From Rubrivivax sp. (lineage in GTDB: Bacteria; Pseudomonadota; Gammaproteobacteria; Burkholderiales; Burkholderiaceae_C): a stretch of 64,000 nucleotides of DNA. The notes under the pieces were generated by a model, which was given only the letters and a program-made list of their open reading frames with translations, was not told the DNA's origin and made no database searches. The translations under genes were made by a program, and so were the position numbers. Every line of letters starts with the position of its first letter. Position 1 is the first letter of the stretch. Shown here piece after piece: positions 28,874 to 37,445 of the stretch. The stretch lies in the NCBI GenBank assembly GCA_027485165.1, contig JAIXRN010000017.1, forward strand, positions 175,782-239,781, in the 5' to 3' direction.

Positions 28874-29409
28874 ACGAACGTGCGCCCGCGCGCCCTGCCA
28901 CCCCCGTGGCTGGCAGCATCCCAGCCAGCCCGGCCAACCCCGCCAGCCCGATGACGGCAGCGGCGTCCAGTGGCGGTACGGGCATGGGCACGGTGCTGCC
29001 CGCCGGTGCGGCGGCCAGTGCCGCGGCCGCTGGCGGCCTGGCACCCACCGGTGGTGCGATGGCGGCGGCGGGCCGCCCCAGCGTGATCCAGCTGGTGTTC
29101 CGCGAGCGCGGCGCCCTGTACGCGGCCTACATGCCGCTGCTGACCGACGGCGGCCTGTTCGTGCCCACGGCGCGCGACTACCGGCTGGGCGACGACATCT
29201 ATCTGCTGATGTCGCTGCCCGACGATCCGCAGCGTTTCCCGGTGGCCGGCAAGGTGGCCTGGATCACGCCGGCCAACGCTTCTGGCGGGCGCACCCAGGG
29301 CGTGGGCGTGCGGTTTCCCAACGACGAGAAGACGCGCCAGCTGAAGATCAAGATCGAGGAAATCCTGGGTACCAGCATCTCGTCGGCCAAGCCTACGCAG
29401 ACCCTCTAG
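28870..29409 (+). CDS. PilZ domain protein
   Basis: 179 residues. The first 75 are Ala/Pro/Gly/Ser-rich and low complexity. The PilZ part follows: LVFRERGALYAAYMPLLTDG, GLFVPTARDYRLGDDIYLLM and VAWITPANASGGRTQGVGVR. This is the short type IV pilus PilZ form, whose c-di-GMP-binding RxxxR/DxSxxG motifs are degenerate, so it may not bind c-di-GMP. A PilZ gene between holB and the TatD gene is a common arrangement in beta- and gammaproteobacteria. Role in twitching is inferred from family. Confidence 0.88.
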   Translation: MNERAPARPATPVAGSIPASPANPASPMTAAASSGGTGMGTVLPAGAAASAAAAGGLAPTGGAMAAAGRPSVIQLVFRERGALYAAYMPLLTDGGLFVPTARDYRLGDDIYLLMSLPDDPQRFPVAGKVAWITPANASGGRTQGVGVRFPNDEKTRQLKIKIEEILGTSISSAKPTQTL

Positions 29410-29467
29410 CCCGGGCCGGCCGCCGCGCCCGGCGCCCGTGCCAAGCCTGCCTTTCCGATCGTCCCCG

Positions 29468-30262
29468 ATGTACGTCGACAGCCACTGCCACCTGAGCTTT
29501 CCTGAACTGCAGGCCCGGCTGCCCGAAATCCGCAGCGAGATGGCCACAGCCCAGGTCGACCGTGCGCTGTGCATCTGCACCACGCTGGAAGAATTCGACA
29601 GCGTGCACGCGCTGGCGCTCGCGCACGACAACTTCTGGTCGACCGTGGGCGTGCACCCGGACAACGAAGGCGTGCAGGAACCCAGCCTGCAAGACCTGCT
29701 GGACCGTGCAGCCAGGCCGCGGGTGGTGGCCATCGGCGAAACCGGGCTGGACTACTACCGCCTGAACGGCCGCAGCCTGGCCGACATGGCCTGGCAGCGT
29801 GAACGCTTTCGCGTGCACATCCGCGCCGCGCGCGAAACCGGCCTGCCGCTGGTGGTGCACACGCGGGAGGCCAGCGCCGACACACTGGCCATCCTGGCCG
29901 AAGAAGGCCAGGGCAGGGTGCGCGGCGTGTTCCACTGCTTCACCGAAACCCTGGCGGTGGCCCAGGCCGCGCTGGCCATGGGTTTTCACATCTCGTTTTC
30001 CGGCATCCTGACCTTCCGCAACGCGAAAGACCTGTGCGAAGTGGCGCGCCAGGTGCCGCTGGACCGCTGCCTGATCGAGACCGACAGCCCCTATCTGGCG
30101 CCCGTTCCGCACCGCGGCCGCGCCAACAGCCCGGCCTACGTGCCCTTCGTGGCAGCCAAGCTGGCCGAACTGAAGGGTCTGGACGTCGCCACCGTGGCAG
30201 ACGCCACCACGCGCAACTTCGAATCACTGTTCGGCTTGCCGCCGGCCATCCCCAGGACCTGA
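29468..30262 (+). CDS. TatD-family metal-dependent hydrolase (YcfH position)
   Basis: 264 residues, ATG at 29468. Metal-binding VDSHCHLSF opens the TIM barrel; other ligands are in AIGETGLDYYRLNG, LPLVVHTREASADTL, GVFHCFTETLA and LIETDSPYLAPVPHRGRANS. It corresponds to ycfH, which follows holB in many proteobacteria. Members are 3'-5' exonucleases or D-aminoacyl-tRNA-type hydrolases; the exact substrate is not visible. Confidence 0.93.
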   Translation: MYVDSHCHLSFPELQARLPEIRSEMATAQVDRALCICTTLEEFDSVHALALAHDNFWSTVGVHPDNEGVQEPSLQDLLDRAARPRVVAIGETGLDYYRLNGRSLADMAWQRERFRVHIRAARETGLPLVVHTREASADTLAILAEEGQGRVRGVFHCFTETLAVAQAALAMGFHISFSGILTFRNAKDLCEVARQVPLDRCLIETDSPYLAPVPHRGRANSPAYVPFVAAKLAELKGLDVATVADATTRNFESLFGLPPAIPRT

Positions 30263-30263
30263 A

Positions 30264-30902
30264 ATGCTCAGAATCTGCTTCAAGATTGCGCTCTATCTAT
30301 CGGTAGCAATTGGTTTTTCGACCGCGCGGGCAGACGCCTACGTCGACTTTTTCCGGGCTGTGAATATCGACGACGTGCGCACCGTGAACCAGCTGCTGGC
30401 ACGCGGGTTCGACCCCAATTCGTCCAACACGCGTGGCCAGCCGGCGCTGGTGCAGGCGCTGCGCGACGAATCGCCCAAGGTGGCCGCTGCGCTGCTGGCG
30501 CACCCGGGCCTGAAGGTTGACGCCACCACGCCGGCTGGCGAAACCGCGTTGATGATGGCGGCGCTGGCCGGCGACCTGGAATGGACAGACAAGCTGATTG
30601 CACGCGGCGGCCAGATCAACCGCAGCGGCTGGACGCCGCTGCACTACGCCGCCAGCGGCCCGGAACCCAAGGTGCTGGCCTTGCTGCTGGACAAGGGCGC
30701 CGATATCAATGCACCTTCCCCCAACAGCACCACGCCGCTGATGATGGCTTCGCGCTATGGCAACGAAGACGGCGCGCACTTGCTGCTGGCGCGCGGCGCC
30801 GACGCACGGCGGCGCAACGACCTGGGCCTCTCAGCCGTGGACTTCGCGCGCACCGCCGGGCGCGAGGCCCTGGCGGCCAAGCTGGAACAGGCGGCGCGCT
30901 GA
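30264..30902 (+). CDS. Secreted ankyrin-repeat protein
   Basis: 212 residues. A signal peptide (FKIALYLSVAIGFSTARADA) is followed by about five ankyrin repeats, for example PAGETALMMAALAGDLEWTD, SGWTPLHYAASGPEPKVLAL and NSTTPLMMASRYGNEDGAHL. It begins one base after the TatD stop, so it is coupled to it. The protein probably acts in the periplasm as a binding scaffold. Partner is unknown. Confidence 0.9.
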   Translation: MLRICFKIALYLSVAIGFSTARADAYVDFFRAVNIDDVRTVNQLLARGFDPNSSNTRGQPALVQALRDESPKVAAALLAHPGLKVDATTPAGETALMMAALAGDLEWTDKLIARGGQINRSGWTPLHYAASGPEPKVLALLLDKGADINAPSPNSTTPLMMASRYGNEDGAHLLLARGADARRRNDLGLSAVDFARTAGREALAAKLEQAAR

Positions 30903-31013
30903 ACGTGTAGGAATTCCGCTGACAGGCGATGTGTCGCTGCGTCCACTGTGTCGGCACTCGTGCGCTGCCTAGAGTTGCCGATAGCGCTGCCATCGCAGCC
31001 CAGGAGCGCCCAG

Positions 31014-31202
31014 ATGTCTGTCGAATCCCAAGTCCGCAACCCGTTCATGCTGATGCTCAACCCCGAGGTCGTGATTGCGGCCATGGAAGCGTCTGAACGG
31101 CTCAAGCAGCTGAACCGCCATGAATGCCGCCCGCTGGACCGCGTGGTGGCGCCGCCGGGCGAAGACCAGGCGGGCGCGGTGCCCGACAACGAAGACGAAT
31201 GA
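31014..31202 (+). CDS. Small conserved-looking cytoplasmic protein
   Basis: 62 residues, MSVESQVRNPFMLMLNPEVV start, with an AGGAG ten bases upstream of ATG 31014 and codon use like the backbone genes. It has a helix IAAMEASERLKQLNRHEC and an acidic tail (DNEDE). It resembles short proteins annotated in Burkholderiales as hypothetical. It appears to be the last backbone gene before the accessory island, and a hairpin follows it. Confidence 0.65.
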   Translation: MSVESQVRNPFMLMLNPEVVIAAMEASERLKQLNRHECRPLDRVVAPPGEDQAGAVPDNEDE

Positions 31203-31212
31203 AGCGGGTGGC

Positions 31213-31237
31213 CTGCCTGCTGTGGTGGCAGGCAGGC
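31213..31237 (+). terminator. Hairpin after the last backbone gene
   Basis: CCTGCCTGC (31213-31221) and GCAGGCAGG (31229-31237) form a perfect 9-bp stem with a 7-base loop, starting 10 bases after the 62-residue gene's stop. The following T-run is weak (CTGCTGCTTTC), so efficiency is uncertain. Confidence 0.6.
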
Positions 31238-31624
31238 TGCTGCTTTCACCGACGTTATGCAGCGCTAATAAGTGCGTACGATGTATATTATGTTAACTAA
31301 CGAATCGATCTGACTGTGACGGGATGGTGGGCGCGGTGTTTGGTGATCTAGCGGCACCTGAAACTGGTCTGTGTCCCGGTGCATCCACCCCAACAGAACC
31401 TGACTGCACAGCCTAGAGCAGGCTCACCTGACGAGACAAAACCTAGATCGTGGCACCTGAACAGGCCGCAAGAGCATTCAGCGCCTGAACGGCTGAAGCC
31501 AGTGAGGAACAGATCGACGGCTGCGTGAACTCTCTATCAGCCCTCTGGAGGGACACTGACCACACGCACGCCACTTCGTCTCGGTTACGCCATCCACCTT
31601 CGGCGTAGGTCCTGGCGAACAGCC
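31238..31624. other. Gene-free junction between backbone and accessory island
   Basis: No convincing gene. At 31266-31312 there is a conspicuous AT-rich patch (containing TGTATATTATGTTAACTAAC), in contrast to the flanking GC-rich backbone. It could be a promoter, an integration scar or an attachment site; no tRNA gene is present. Open frames through 31443-31624 have no start signal or recognisable content. Confidence 0.4.
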
Positions 31625-31924
31625 CTAACGCTTTGCAGTGCGACTTGGTCGCTTCCAGCGCCGCTCTGCAGCGGTCCCCTTCGCCAACCGGTCCTCGAAT
31701 GCGGCTGCGAACTGGGAAAGGCTCGGCTGGCCGATGGCGGATAGCCATCGCTGCAACTCCACAAGGTCCAAGCGCTGCAGTCCCCGCTCGACCTTGCTTA
31801 CAGAGCTCTGGCCGATCGAGAGCCGCTCCGCGAGCACCTTCTGTGTCACGCCGGCTGATCTGCGCGCGGTGACCAAGAGCTCGGTCAGGATGCCATACGG
31901 TGGTGGAAACGGCTTTTGGGACAT
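31625..31924 (-). CDS. XRE-family HTH regulator
   Basis: 99 residues from ATG 31924. The helix-turn-helix lies centrally: LLVTARRSAGVTQKVLAERL followed by SIGQSSVSKVERGLQRLDLV, the standard Cro/C1 (HTH_3) pattern, then LQRWLSAIGQPSLSQF. The tail is basic (ERRWKRPSRTAKR). It is divergent from the nuclease-like gene at 32053 and probably controls it and itself, as solitary C-protein-like regulators do in restriction loci. Codon use is less GC-biased than in the backbone. Confidence 0.85.
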   Translation of the reverse strand: MSQKPFPPPYGILTELLVTARRSAGVTQKVLAERLSIGQSSVSKVERGLQRLDLVELQRWLSAIGQPSLSQFAAAFEDRLAKGTAAERRWKRPSRTAKR

Positions 31925-31947
31925 GGGCCACGCGTCGTTGTGGCCCA
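31924..31947. promoter_or_regulatory. Perfect inverted repeat at the XRE gene start
   Basis: TGGGCCAC (31924-31931) and GTGGCCCA (31940-31947) are perfect 8-bp arms with an 8-base spacer, abutting the start codon of the XRE gene. An autoregulatory operator is likely, alternatively an mRNA hairpin occluding the ribosome site. A second small palindrome GAATATTC is at 31966-31973 in the same divergent gap. Confidence 0.55.
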
Positions 31948-32052
31948 AGGGTCTATGCGAACTTAGAATATTCGAAATTGGACTATTGTTCGGCGCTTGC
32001 GCGCGGATGCTGTGCGCTGCGGCAAGCACGCGCGCCAGCATTGATCACCTGG

Positions 32053-32844
32053 ATGGAGCGACCATTGACTACTTCGACCGGGCACAGAAGACGGCCCAAC
32101 CAGCGTGCCCGCATCAGGCCTGCCGCCGTGGAACTCTTGCAGCTGCACCCGGGAGGGCTGACGTACACCGAGTTGGTCCAGGCGATGCGTCAACTCCACC
32201 CGGACCGGAACCTCAAGAGCCTCTCGAACGATGTAGTGAATCTGGACCGCCACTTCCCGTCAAAGGTGTACAAGCCGGTCAAGGGGGTCTATCGGCACGT
32301 CCAGTTCAGAGACCCACCAGATGCACAGCCCGGGGAGGACAAGTCTCGATCCGTTGCGCGAGTGGCGCGCATCCCCGAAGAAAAGTTCTACCCGCTGTTT
32401 GCCGCTTGGCTGACAAACGACATTGAAGAGGTCACGGTCGCCATTCCCCTCGGCGGCAATGCGTTCAGAGATCGCTGGGGCACCCCGGACGTCCTTGGGA
32501 AGAACGAGAGCCGTAGAAGTGACGTGATCAAGGGGCCGACAAGCATCGTCTCCGCTGAGATCAAGGTCGACACGGCGAGCCTGCTGATCGGGTTCGGACA
32601 GGCCTGTGCCCACATGCTCTTCTCGCACAAGAGCTACTTGGTGGTGCCAGCCGACGCATCTGCTGAAGAGCTCGATCGCCTTATCGCCCTCTGCCAGATG
32701 TTCGGTCTTGGCCTGGTCATCTTCGACGCCTGTAGCCTTGCTAGGCCCGCCTTCCGACTTCTAGTTCGGCCGGTGAAGCACGAACCCGATCTGCACTACA
32801 CCAACAAGTACATCAAGCGCGTCGAGGCCAAGCTCTTCACCTGA
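32053..32844 (+). CDS. HARE-HTH-like protein with PD-(D/E)XK nuclease-like domain
   Basis: 263 residues from ATG 32053; the frame is open further upstream but crosses the operator region. Residues about 20-85 look like a winged helix of the HARE-HTH kind (IRPAAVELLQLHPGGLTYTE, KGVYRHVQF), the domain found in restriction-associated proteins such as HrgA/COG2958. The C-terminal part has a possible nuclease core: GTPDVLG (Asp about 146) and VSAEIKVD (Glu about 169, Lys about 171), followed by a helix with Gln (GFGQACAHMLF), matching D...ExK...Q order. The nuclease call is by motif only. It faces the XRE regulator. Confidence 0.6.
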   Translation: MERPLTTSTGHRRRPNQRARIRPAAVELLQLHPGGLTYTELVQAMRQLHPDRNLKSLSNDVVNLDRHFPSKVYKPVKGVYRHVQFRDPPDAQPGEDKSRSVARVARIPEEKFYPLFAAWLTNDIEEVTVAIPLGGNAFRDRWGTPDVLGKNESRRSDVIKGPTSIVSAEIKVDTASLLIGFGQACAHMLFSHKSYLVVPADASAEELDRLIALCQMFGLGLVIFDACSLARPAFRLLVRPVKHEPDLHYTNKYIKRVEAKLFT

Positions 32845-33367
32845 TCGGTTTCCGGTCGCTCATGTCGGGACAACATTCGACCCACGCAGCGCCGCGACTG
32901 CGTTCCCACGGCCAAGAGCAGGGTATGGACCTGTTCCCTGATAGCCCATGCGTCCCCAGGTGCTCGCGCCGTACGAACCGAGGGGATATCGGACACCCTC
33001 TTCGGCGCTGCAGCATGACCACACCGCCACAGACAGCTTCCCAGTAAGCGGGACGGGCGCTGCTGCCCCGCCGCTGACCTAGCTTCAACAGATCTGACCG
33101 CCCCAAAGCGGTAGCTCAGTGGGGCAGTCCGTTAGCTCCAGTGGCTGCGTCATCAGGTGCGTGGTGCCGTCGCGCGAGGGCGTCTTCAGCTACAGCACCA
33201 ACCCTACCCGCGGCGTTCGTGGGGCTCTGCCGGGCGGGTTTCCTCCGCAGCCACGCAGATTGCCCTGCCACAGACCACGCCCACCGGCGAAGCGCATCTA
33301 CCTCCTTCTGCGAATTCTGACGAAGCAATCAAGGAAGCAGATTTCCAGGCCAACCCGAAGCTGCAGC
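32845..33367. other. Gene-free stretch
   Basis: I see no gene I can support. Short open frames on both strands lack start signals and protein-like composition. A segment around 33108-33130 resembles a tRNA D-arm (GTAGCTCAGTGGGGCAG) but no matching T-arm or acceptor stem is found. The stretch separates two convergent units (nuclease-like gene, rightward; HEPN operon, leftward). Confidence 0.4.
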
Positions 33368-34210
33368 TCAAAACGGCACACCGGCAGCGAATTTTGTGCG
33401 CTGGGTCTGGAACGCGGTGTACACATCCCGAGGCGGAAGAGCTCTTGTGGAACTAACTGTGTCAGCAAACAGAGCGTAGTACGGCATGAACTTTGCCTTG
33501 TCGCTGCCCCACTTGTTGGTCCAGGTCGCTGCTGGCAAGCGAGAGAGGACCTCGTTGAACAAGAAGTTATTCGTTGTCTTCACAGCTCCAGTCGCGATCG
33601 CAATAGCGCTTTGCAGCGCTGGGTAGGTCAAGAGAAGTGGCTTCTCCAGACTGGGCTTGTGCTGCCTCAGGCCCAGGAAGATCGCGTTCTTGACACCTAG
33701 CTTTCCGAAGCGATGAACCGCGCAGTGCCGGAGCTGGCAAACCGCGGCATAGTCCTTGAAGGTAGTCAGCAACTCCGGGGGCAAGCTTCCCCTCACCCCA
33801 GCAAACTCCCGAATTGCGTCTATGAGGCTCTTCTCACTGACGAAGGTGACCCGTTCGAGCAAAGCCTCGGGCATCATCGCTTTATCCAAGTGCATTGCAG
33901 CTCCGAACGCGACAGCCTGATCTTCGGTGCACGATTGGCATTCCGCGTCCAGTGTTATCAAGCCTCGAAGTACGGTCCGGAAGTAGCTCTCAACAGCTGC
34001 GACGACGCCAAGCAATATCAGCTGCGCTTGCAGTGGGTCGAAGGCTGTAGGCGGCGGCGTCAGCCTGTTGATGGACGCCAACCGCGTCAAGTACTGATCA
34101 ATTGCGGACTGATTCGGTTCAACATGTGCCACGTCAAACAAGGATGCGGTCGCCAATGTGGGATTGACCGGCGACCGGCACACAGACAGTTTCGATCGAA
34201 ACGTTGCCAT
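33368..34210 (-). CDS. HEPN-type protein (putative RNase), third gene of methyltransferase operon
   Basis: 280 residues. A helical core begins LGVVAAVESYFRTVLRGLIT, like the first helix of MAE_28990/RiboL-PSP HEPN proteins. The motif RHCAVH at residues 161-166 fits R[DNH]xxxH, the catalytic RNase signature of HEPN domains. The N-terminal 30 residues and C-terminal 60 residues match nothing I recognise. It starts two bases after the ATPase stop, so it is part of that operon. HEPN RNases are frequent toxic effectors of defence systems; the activity here is an inference. Confidence 0.6.
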   Translation of the reverse strand: MATFRSKLSVCRSPVNPTLATASLFDVAHVEPNQSAIDQYLTRLASINRLTPPPTAFDPLQAQLILLGVVAAVESYFRTVLRGLITLDAECQSCTEDQAVAFGAAMHLDKAMMPEALLERVTFVSEKSLIDAIREFAGVRGSLPPELLTTFKDYAAVCQLRHCAVHRFGKLGVKNAIFLGLRQHKPSLEKPLLLTYPALQSAIAIATGAVKTTNNFLFNEVLSRLPAATWTNKWGSDKAKFMPYYALFADTVSSTRALPPRDVYTAFQTQRTKFAAGVPF

Positions 34211-34212
34211 GA

Positions 34213-35910
34213 TCAGGACAAGAACTCTTCGATTACGCGCTCCACCTTGCGAATGATTTCGCCAGCACGCACCGGACCGACGTAACTGGCGCGCTGTAGG
34301 TCACCCGACGCGTTCTGTGACGCATAGACATCCCCGACAGTGCGCAGCTGAGTGTCTTCACGCAAGCGCCTGACCATCGCCTGACTTATCTCGGGAATCT
34401 TTTCGAGAGGCAGCTTCATGCATTCTTCAAACATAGACGCTGCTACTAACTCCTCGCCACACTGATGACAGTACTTCTGCGACTCGTTGATTCGCTCCGT
34501 ACCGCACTTCTGGCAAGGTGGCAAGTCAAGCTTCATTCGTGCTAGCCCATCTTGGGGCAGCAGCGTCGACAGCTCGCGACGTACAGGATGTTTGGTGGAA
34601 GGCGACTGCATACAAGCGGTTAGACCCGTCGACCAAGCTGAACGACCGAACGCCCCCTTTCTCCACAAAAAAGCTAGGTGCGGGATGTACCGGTCGTACT
34701 TCCTGTCAGGACCGTGAGAAACCGGCTGCAGTGGATAGAGCAGACCAACCTCGACCAAAAAGCGCAGCATCCGTTCTGCCAAGGGCGAGCGATTCTTCTC
34801 CTGTTGAAGTCCAAGGACGATGTTCCGCACCCGCGTATCGGTTGTTTGCGCTGCAGCGACATCCTGAACAGCCTTGTCAAACAGCTCACCACCCGCCTGC
34901 ACGATGGAAGCAAACTGCTTGAGTTTGATGCGCAATGAGTCAAACTCAGCGCGCATCAACTCCGCTTGCGCTTCGACGATCCCGTTGACCTGCTGTTGTG
35001 CGGATCGGGGCTTGGAAGTCAGCAACTCTCGCAACAGGCGTAGATATGTTCTTGGCACACCAAAGGAAAGGTACTTCAGCAACTCAAGGATGTCAGGATT
35101 GATCCCGGCAACCTGCTCCGGCAACAATCGTCGAGCAGCGATGTCGCCCATGATCTGCGAATACTCTGCGTCTTCGACCGATAGCCAGAGGTGAACCTCT
35201 TCGGCTTCATGAGACGCGTGGAACGTAGGTCCGTACTGTGTTGAACCAGGATAGACGGACGCCTTGGGCGCGATGAGCTCAGTCTTCAGTTGACGAAAGA
35301 TCTCGAAGAACGCGACGAGGTACTCATCTGCCAAGCTGAGCGCTGCATCGTCCAGCAATAGAACGGCACGCGTACGTCCAGAGACTTCTAGCAACTTTCC
35401 TACTGCCTTGAGCACATGATCAACCGTCAGCCGTTGGCCTAGCGCCTCATAGAGCTCTTCGCCTGTTCCTCGTTCCAGGCGAGCAACTAGCTGAGAGAGG
35501 TCTTCGCGCTTGAACAGCGGATCAGCAGCCTGTAGCTTCGCTTCGTCCTTCCCTGCATCCCTGAGCCAGTCGAATGCACTAACTAGCAGTTTCGCGAGTA
35601 CCCATGAGTGAAACCGCTGCTTGGCATCAGGAGACTTCTTGAGCAAGGGCTCGAGGTTCAGGTAGCGATTGAATGTGGCGTAGAGGGCAAGCGGCTTGTC
35701 CACTTGGTTCATTGCCTGTGCGTACGCGTAGCGCATGATGTGCGTCTTGCCAGTACCTCGAGGTCCGACCAGGAGCTTTGCTCCTCGTCCAAGCAACTTC
35801 GCACGCGCTCGTCGGAACACCTCGCCGTCGGCCAGAGACGCGTCGATTAGGGCTAGGCTAAGCTGATCTGCCCGCTCCTCAAACTCGGCCGCCTGTGTCG
35901 ATGAAATCAT
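34213..35910 (-). CDS. ORC/CDC6-like AAA ATPase with zinc ribbon and C-terminal helix-hairpin-helix-like tail
   Basis: 565 residues from ATG 35910 (ATG 35928, overlapping the methyltransferase end, is an alternative). Walker A LLVGPRGTGKTHIMRY at about 49-56 and Walker B RAVLLLDDAAL at about 182-190 are intact. The early part resembles ORC/Cdc6 or STAND-like defence ATPases. Around residue 465-485 a zinc ribbon CQKCGTERINESQKYCHQCG is seen. The tail (EIPEISQAMVRRLREDTQLR, ASYVGPVRAGEIIRKVE) has helix-hairpin-helix-like segments and could bind DNA. It is encoded between the methyltransferase and the HEPN protein. Confidence 0.7.
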   Translation of the reverse strand: MISSTQAAEFEERADQLSLALIDASLADGEVFRRARAKLLGRGAKLLVGPRGTGKTHIMRYAYAQAMNQVDKPLALYATFNRYLNLEPLLKKSPDAKQRFHSWVLAKLLVSAFDWLRDAGKDEAKLQAADPLFKREDLSQLVARLERGTGEELYEALGQRLTVDHVLKAVGKLLEVSGRTRAVLLLDDAALSLADEYLVAFFEIFRQLKTELIAPKASVYPGSTQYGPTFHASHEAEEVHLWLSVEDAEYSQIMGDIAARRLLPEQVAGINPDILELLKYLSFGVPRTYLRLLRELLTSKPRSAQQQVNGIVEAQAELMRAEFDSLRIKLKQFASIVQAGGELFDKAVQDVAAAQTTDTRVRNIVLGLQQEKNRSPLAERMLRFLVEVGLLYPLQPVSHGPDRKYDRYIPHLAFLWRKGAFGRSAWSTGLTACMQSPSTKHPVRRELSTLLPQDGLARMKLDLPPCQKCGTERINESQKYCHQCGEELVAASMFEECMKLPLEKIPEISQAMVRRLREDTQLRTVGDVYASQNASGDLQRASYVGPVRAGEIIRKVERVIEEFLS

Positions 35911-35918
35911 GGTGCCGG

Positions 35919-37157
35919 TCACTTGCATGCATCCAGGAATACTGGAAAGGTTAGGAGGTCGGCCATGCTGAGATGCTTGGCTCCAACACCGGAACTTCTT
36001 GAAGCAAGCCATACCCGGCCGGACTCGCTGGACAGCTGCTTCAGGGCTTGCCTTGCGAGATTGCGCGGCATTCTGATCCGATAGATGCAGTCGGTTAGCA
36101 ATGCACCTCCACTGTGGACGCCAAGGACCTTACTTTCTAGATTTCGCCCAACTCTGGCGACAAGCAAGTCACCTGAACGTGCCCATACTCGTCGCTCACC
36201 ATCATTGGACTGCTTTGGCGGCAGTGCAATCCATCGCCCTGCCATAGATGGCAGCATGTCGGTCGTGTGGAAGACTTCGATGCTCGCCTCACGCGAAGCC
36301 GACGCTTGCATAGAGCCTCGCTGAACGCACTGCACCAGGTCGCTAAGAGGGCGAAAAGTTTTCTGGTCTACTGAATAAGTCGAGACCACAGGCGTCGTGT
36401 GATAGTCGTAGTCCATGCGATAGGTTGCCTGCTCAACGTCCACCAAAGCAACCCGGGTCAACATCCGACCATTCACAAGCTTCCGCAATGGCACCTGATC
36501 CGAACCGCCGTAGCCCTTGCGGATGACGACGATGTGTGCAAGCGCATCCGTGTACATAAACGAGTTCGTGGGTAGTCGGACAACCACGTCAACTCGATAC
36601 CTTCGGAGGAGCTCACGCCGGAATTTTCGGTACTTCGCACCGGAGACTAGACTGTCTGGGAGGATGATCCCAAGTGTTGAGCCTTGCCCAAGCAGCCTTA
36701 GTGCTTGAGAAAGAAAGAGCAACGCTGAGTCCGAATCAGCGAGGACAGGCATGCATCCGCTGAAGCCAGACTCTTCAAGAATCTCATCAAACCCGGATTT
36801 CCAGATTGGAGTCGTGAAGGGTGGGTTGCAGACAGCTGCATCTGCCCTGCCAAACTCCTCACGGACCAGACCTGCCAGACTCGGTTCAAGTGCATCAGCA
36901 TGCAGGTGGAGGTGAGACCCAATCTCCTCGCGGGATAGCAGTTTGCTGAGGCGTCGATCGGACGCCGGATCAACGTCAATGGTTAGCAGATGGAGATTCG
37001 ACCAGCGCCGCGCGGCAGCAACAGTCAGCGAGCCGCCACCGACACCCAAGTCGATTAGCCCCGCAGGTTGCCGCAAGTTCATAAGGTCGACCAGCGTTTG
37101 GCCGATCACCGGCTTGGTGTAGTAGCGTCCGAACTTGGACCTTGAGCACTCCGTCAT
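35919..37157 (-). CDS. N6-adenine DNA methyltransferase with specificity-like C-terminus
   Basis: 412 residues, ATG at 37157. It opens KFGRYYTKPVIGQTLVDLMN, as in HsdM/type IIG enzymes, with SAM motif LIDLGVGGGSLTVAA (about 34-46) and catalytic AAVCNPPFTTPIWKSG (about 108-122). The C-terminal 150 residues (IEVFHTTDMLPSMAGRWIAL, WARSGDLLVARVGRNLESKV) resemble target-recognition domains of type I S subunits and IIG enzymes. So recognition and methylation may be in one chain. No restriction subunit HsdR is nearby; the ATPase and HEPN genes follow in its place. Confidence 0.82.
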   Translation of the reverse strand: MTECSRSKFGRYYTKPVIGQTLVDLMNLRQPAGLIDLGVGGGSLTVAAARRWSNLHLLTIDVDPASDRRLSKLLSREEIGSHLHLHADALEPSLAGLVREEFGRADAAVCNPPFTTPIWKSGFDEILEESGFSGCMPVLADSDSALLFLSQALRLLGQGSTLGIILPDSLVSGAKYRKFRRELLRRYRVDVVVRLPTNSFMYTDALAHIVVIRKGYGGSDQVPLRKLVNGRMLTRVALVDVEQATYRMDYDYHTTPVVSTYSVDQKTFRPLSDLVQCVQRGSMQASASREASIEVFHTTDMLPSMAGRWIALPPKQSNDGERRVWARSGDLLVARVGRNLESKVLGVHSGGALLTDCIYRIRMPRNLARQALKQLSSESGRVWLASRSSGVGAKHLSMADLLTFPVFLDACK

Positions 37158-37364
37158 CTGGTTCTGTTTTCTTTGGCTCAGCTGAGAATCCAGCGACCGT
37201 CACGGATGATGTTCCGTGTTCACACTGGCCAGTCCGCTTGCGGGAGCGAACCCTTCTTTCACGATCACCAACTGTAAGCCTCCGGCCCCCTTGCTAGGAA
37301 GCCCATCCCTGCGCGGCTGGCTCACTTCCGCACCACTGGTGGCAGATGCCCCACGCCCGCGCGG

Positions 37365-37390
37365 ATGGCGAGTGGCGAGTGGCGAATGGC
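37365..37390. repeat. Short tandem repeat (ATGGCGAGTGGCGAGTGGCG)
   Basis: The heptamer TGGCGAG/A occurs three times in a row, in the 288-base gap between the methyltransferase operon start and the KfrA-like gene end. Nothing else in 37158-37445 is recognisable, apart from the expected promoter of the leftward methyltransferase operon. Confidence 0.5.
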
Positions 37391-37445
37391 AGGTTCCGTC
37401 ATCAGCTGCCGTTCAATGGTCAAACCTGCCCGGCAGCATCCAGTC

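Noticed and set aside
33108..33190. tRNA-like sequence (GTAGCTCAGTGGGGCAG)
   Set aside because: Only the D-arm-like part is present; no T-loop, anticodon stem or acceptor stem pairs can be drawn.
35919..37157. Ordinary type I restriction-modification locus
   Set aside because: No HsdR-like gene and no separate S subunit are present; the following genes are an AAA ATPase and a HEPN-like protein.
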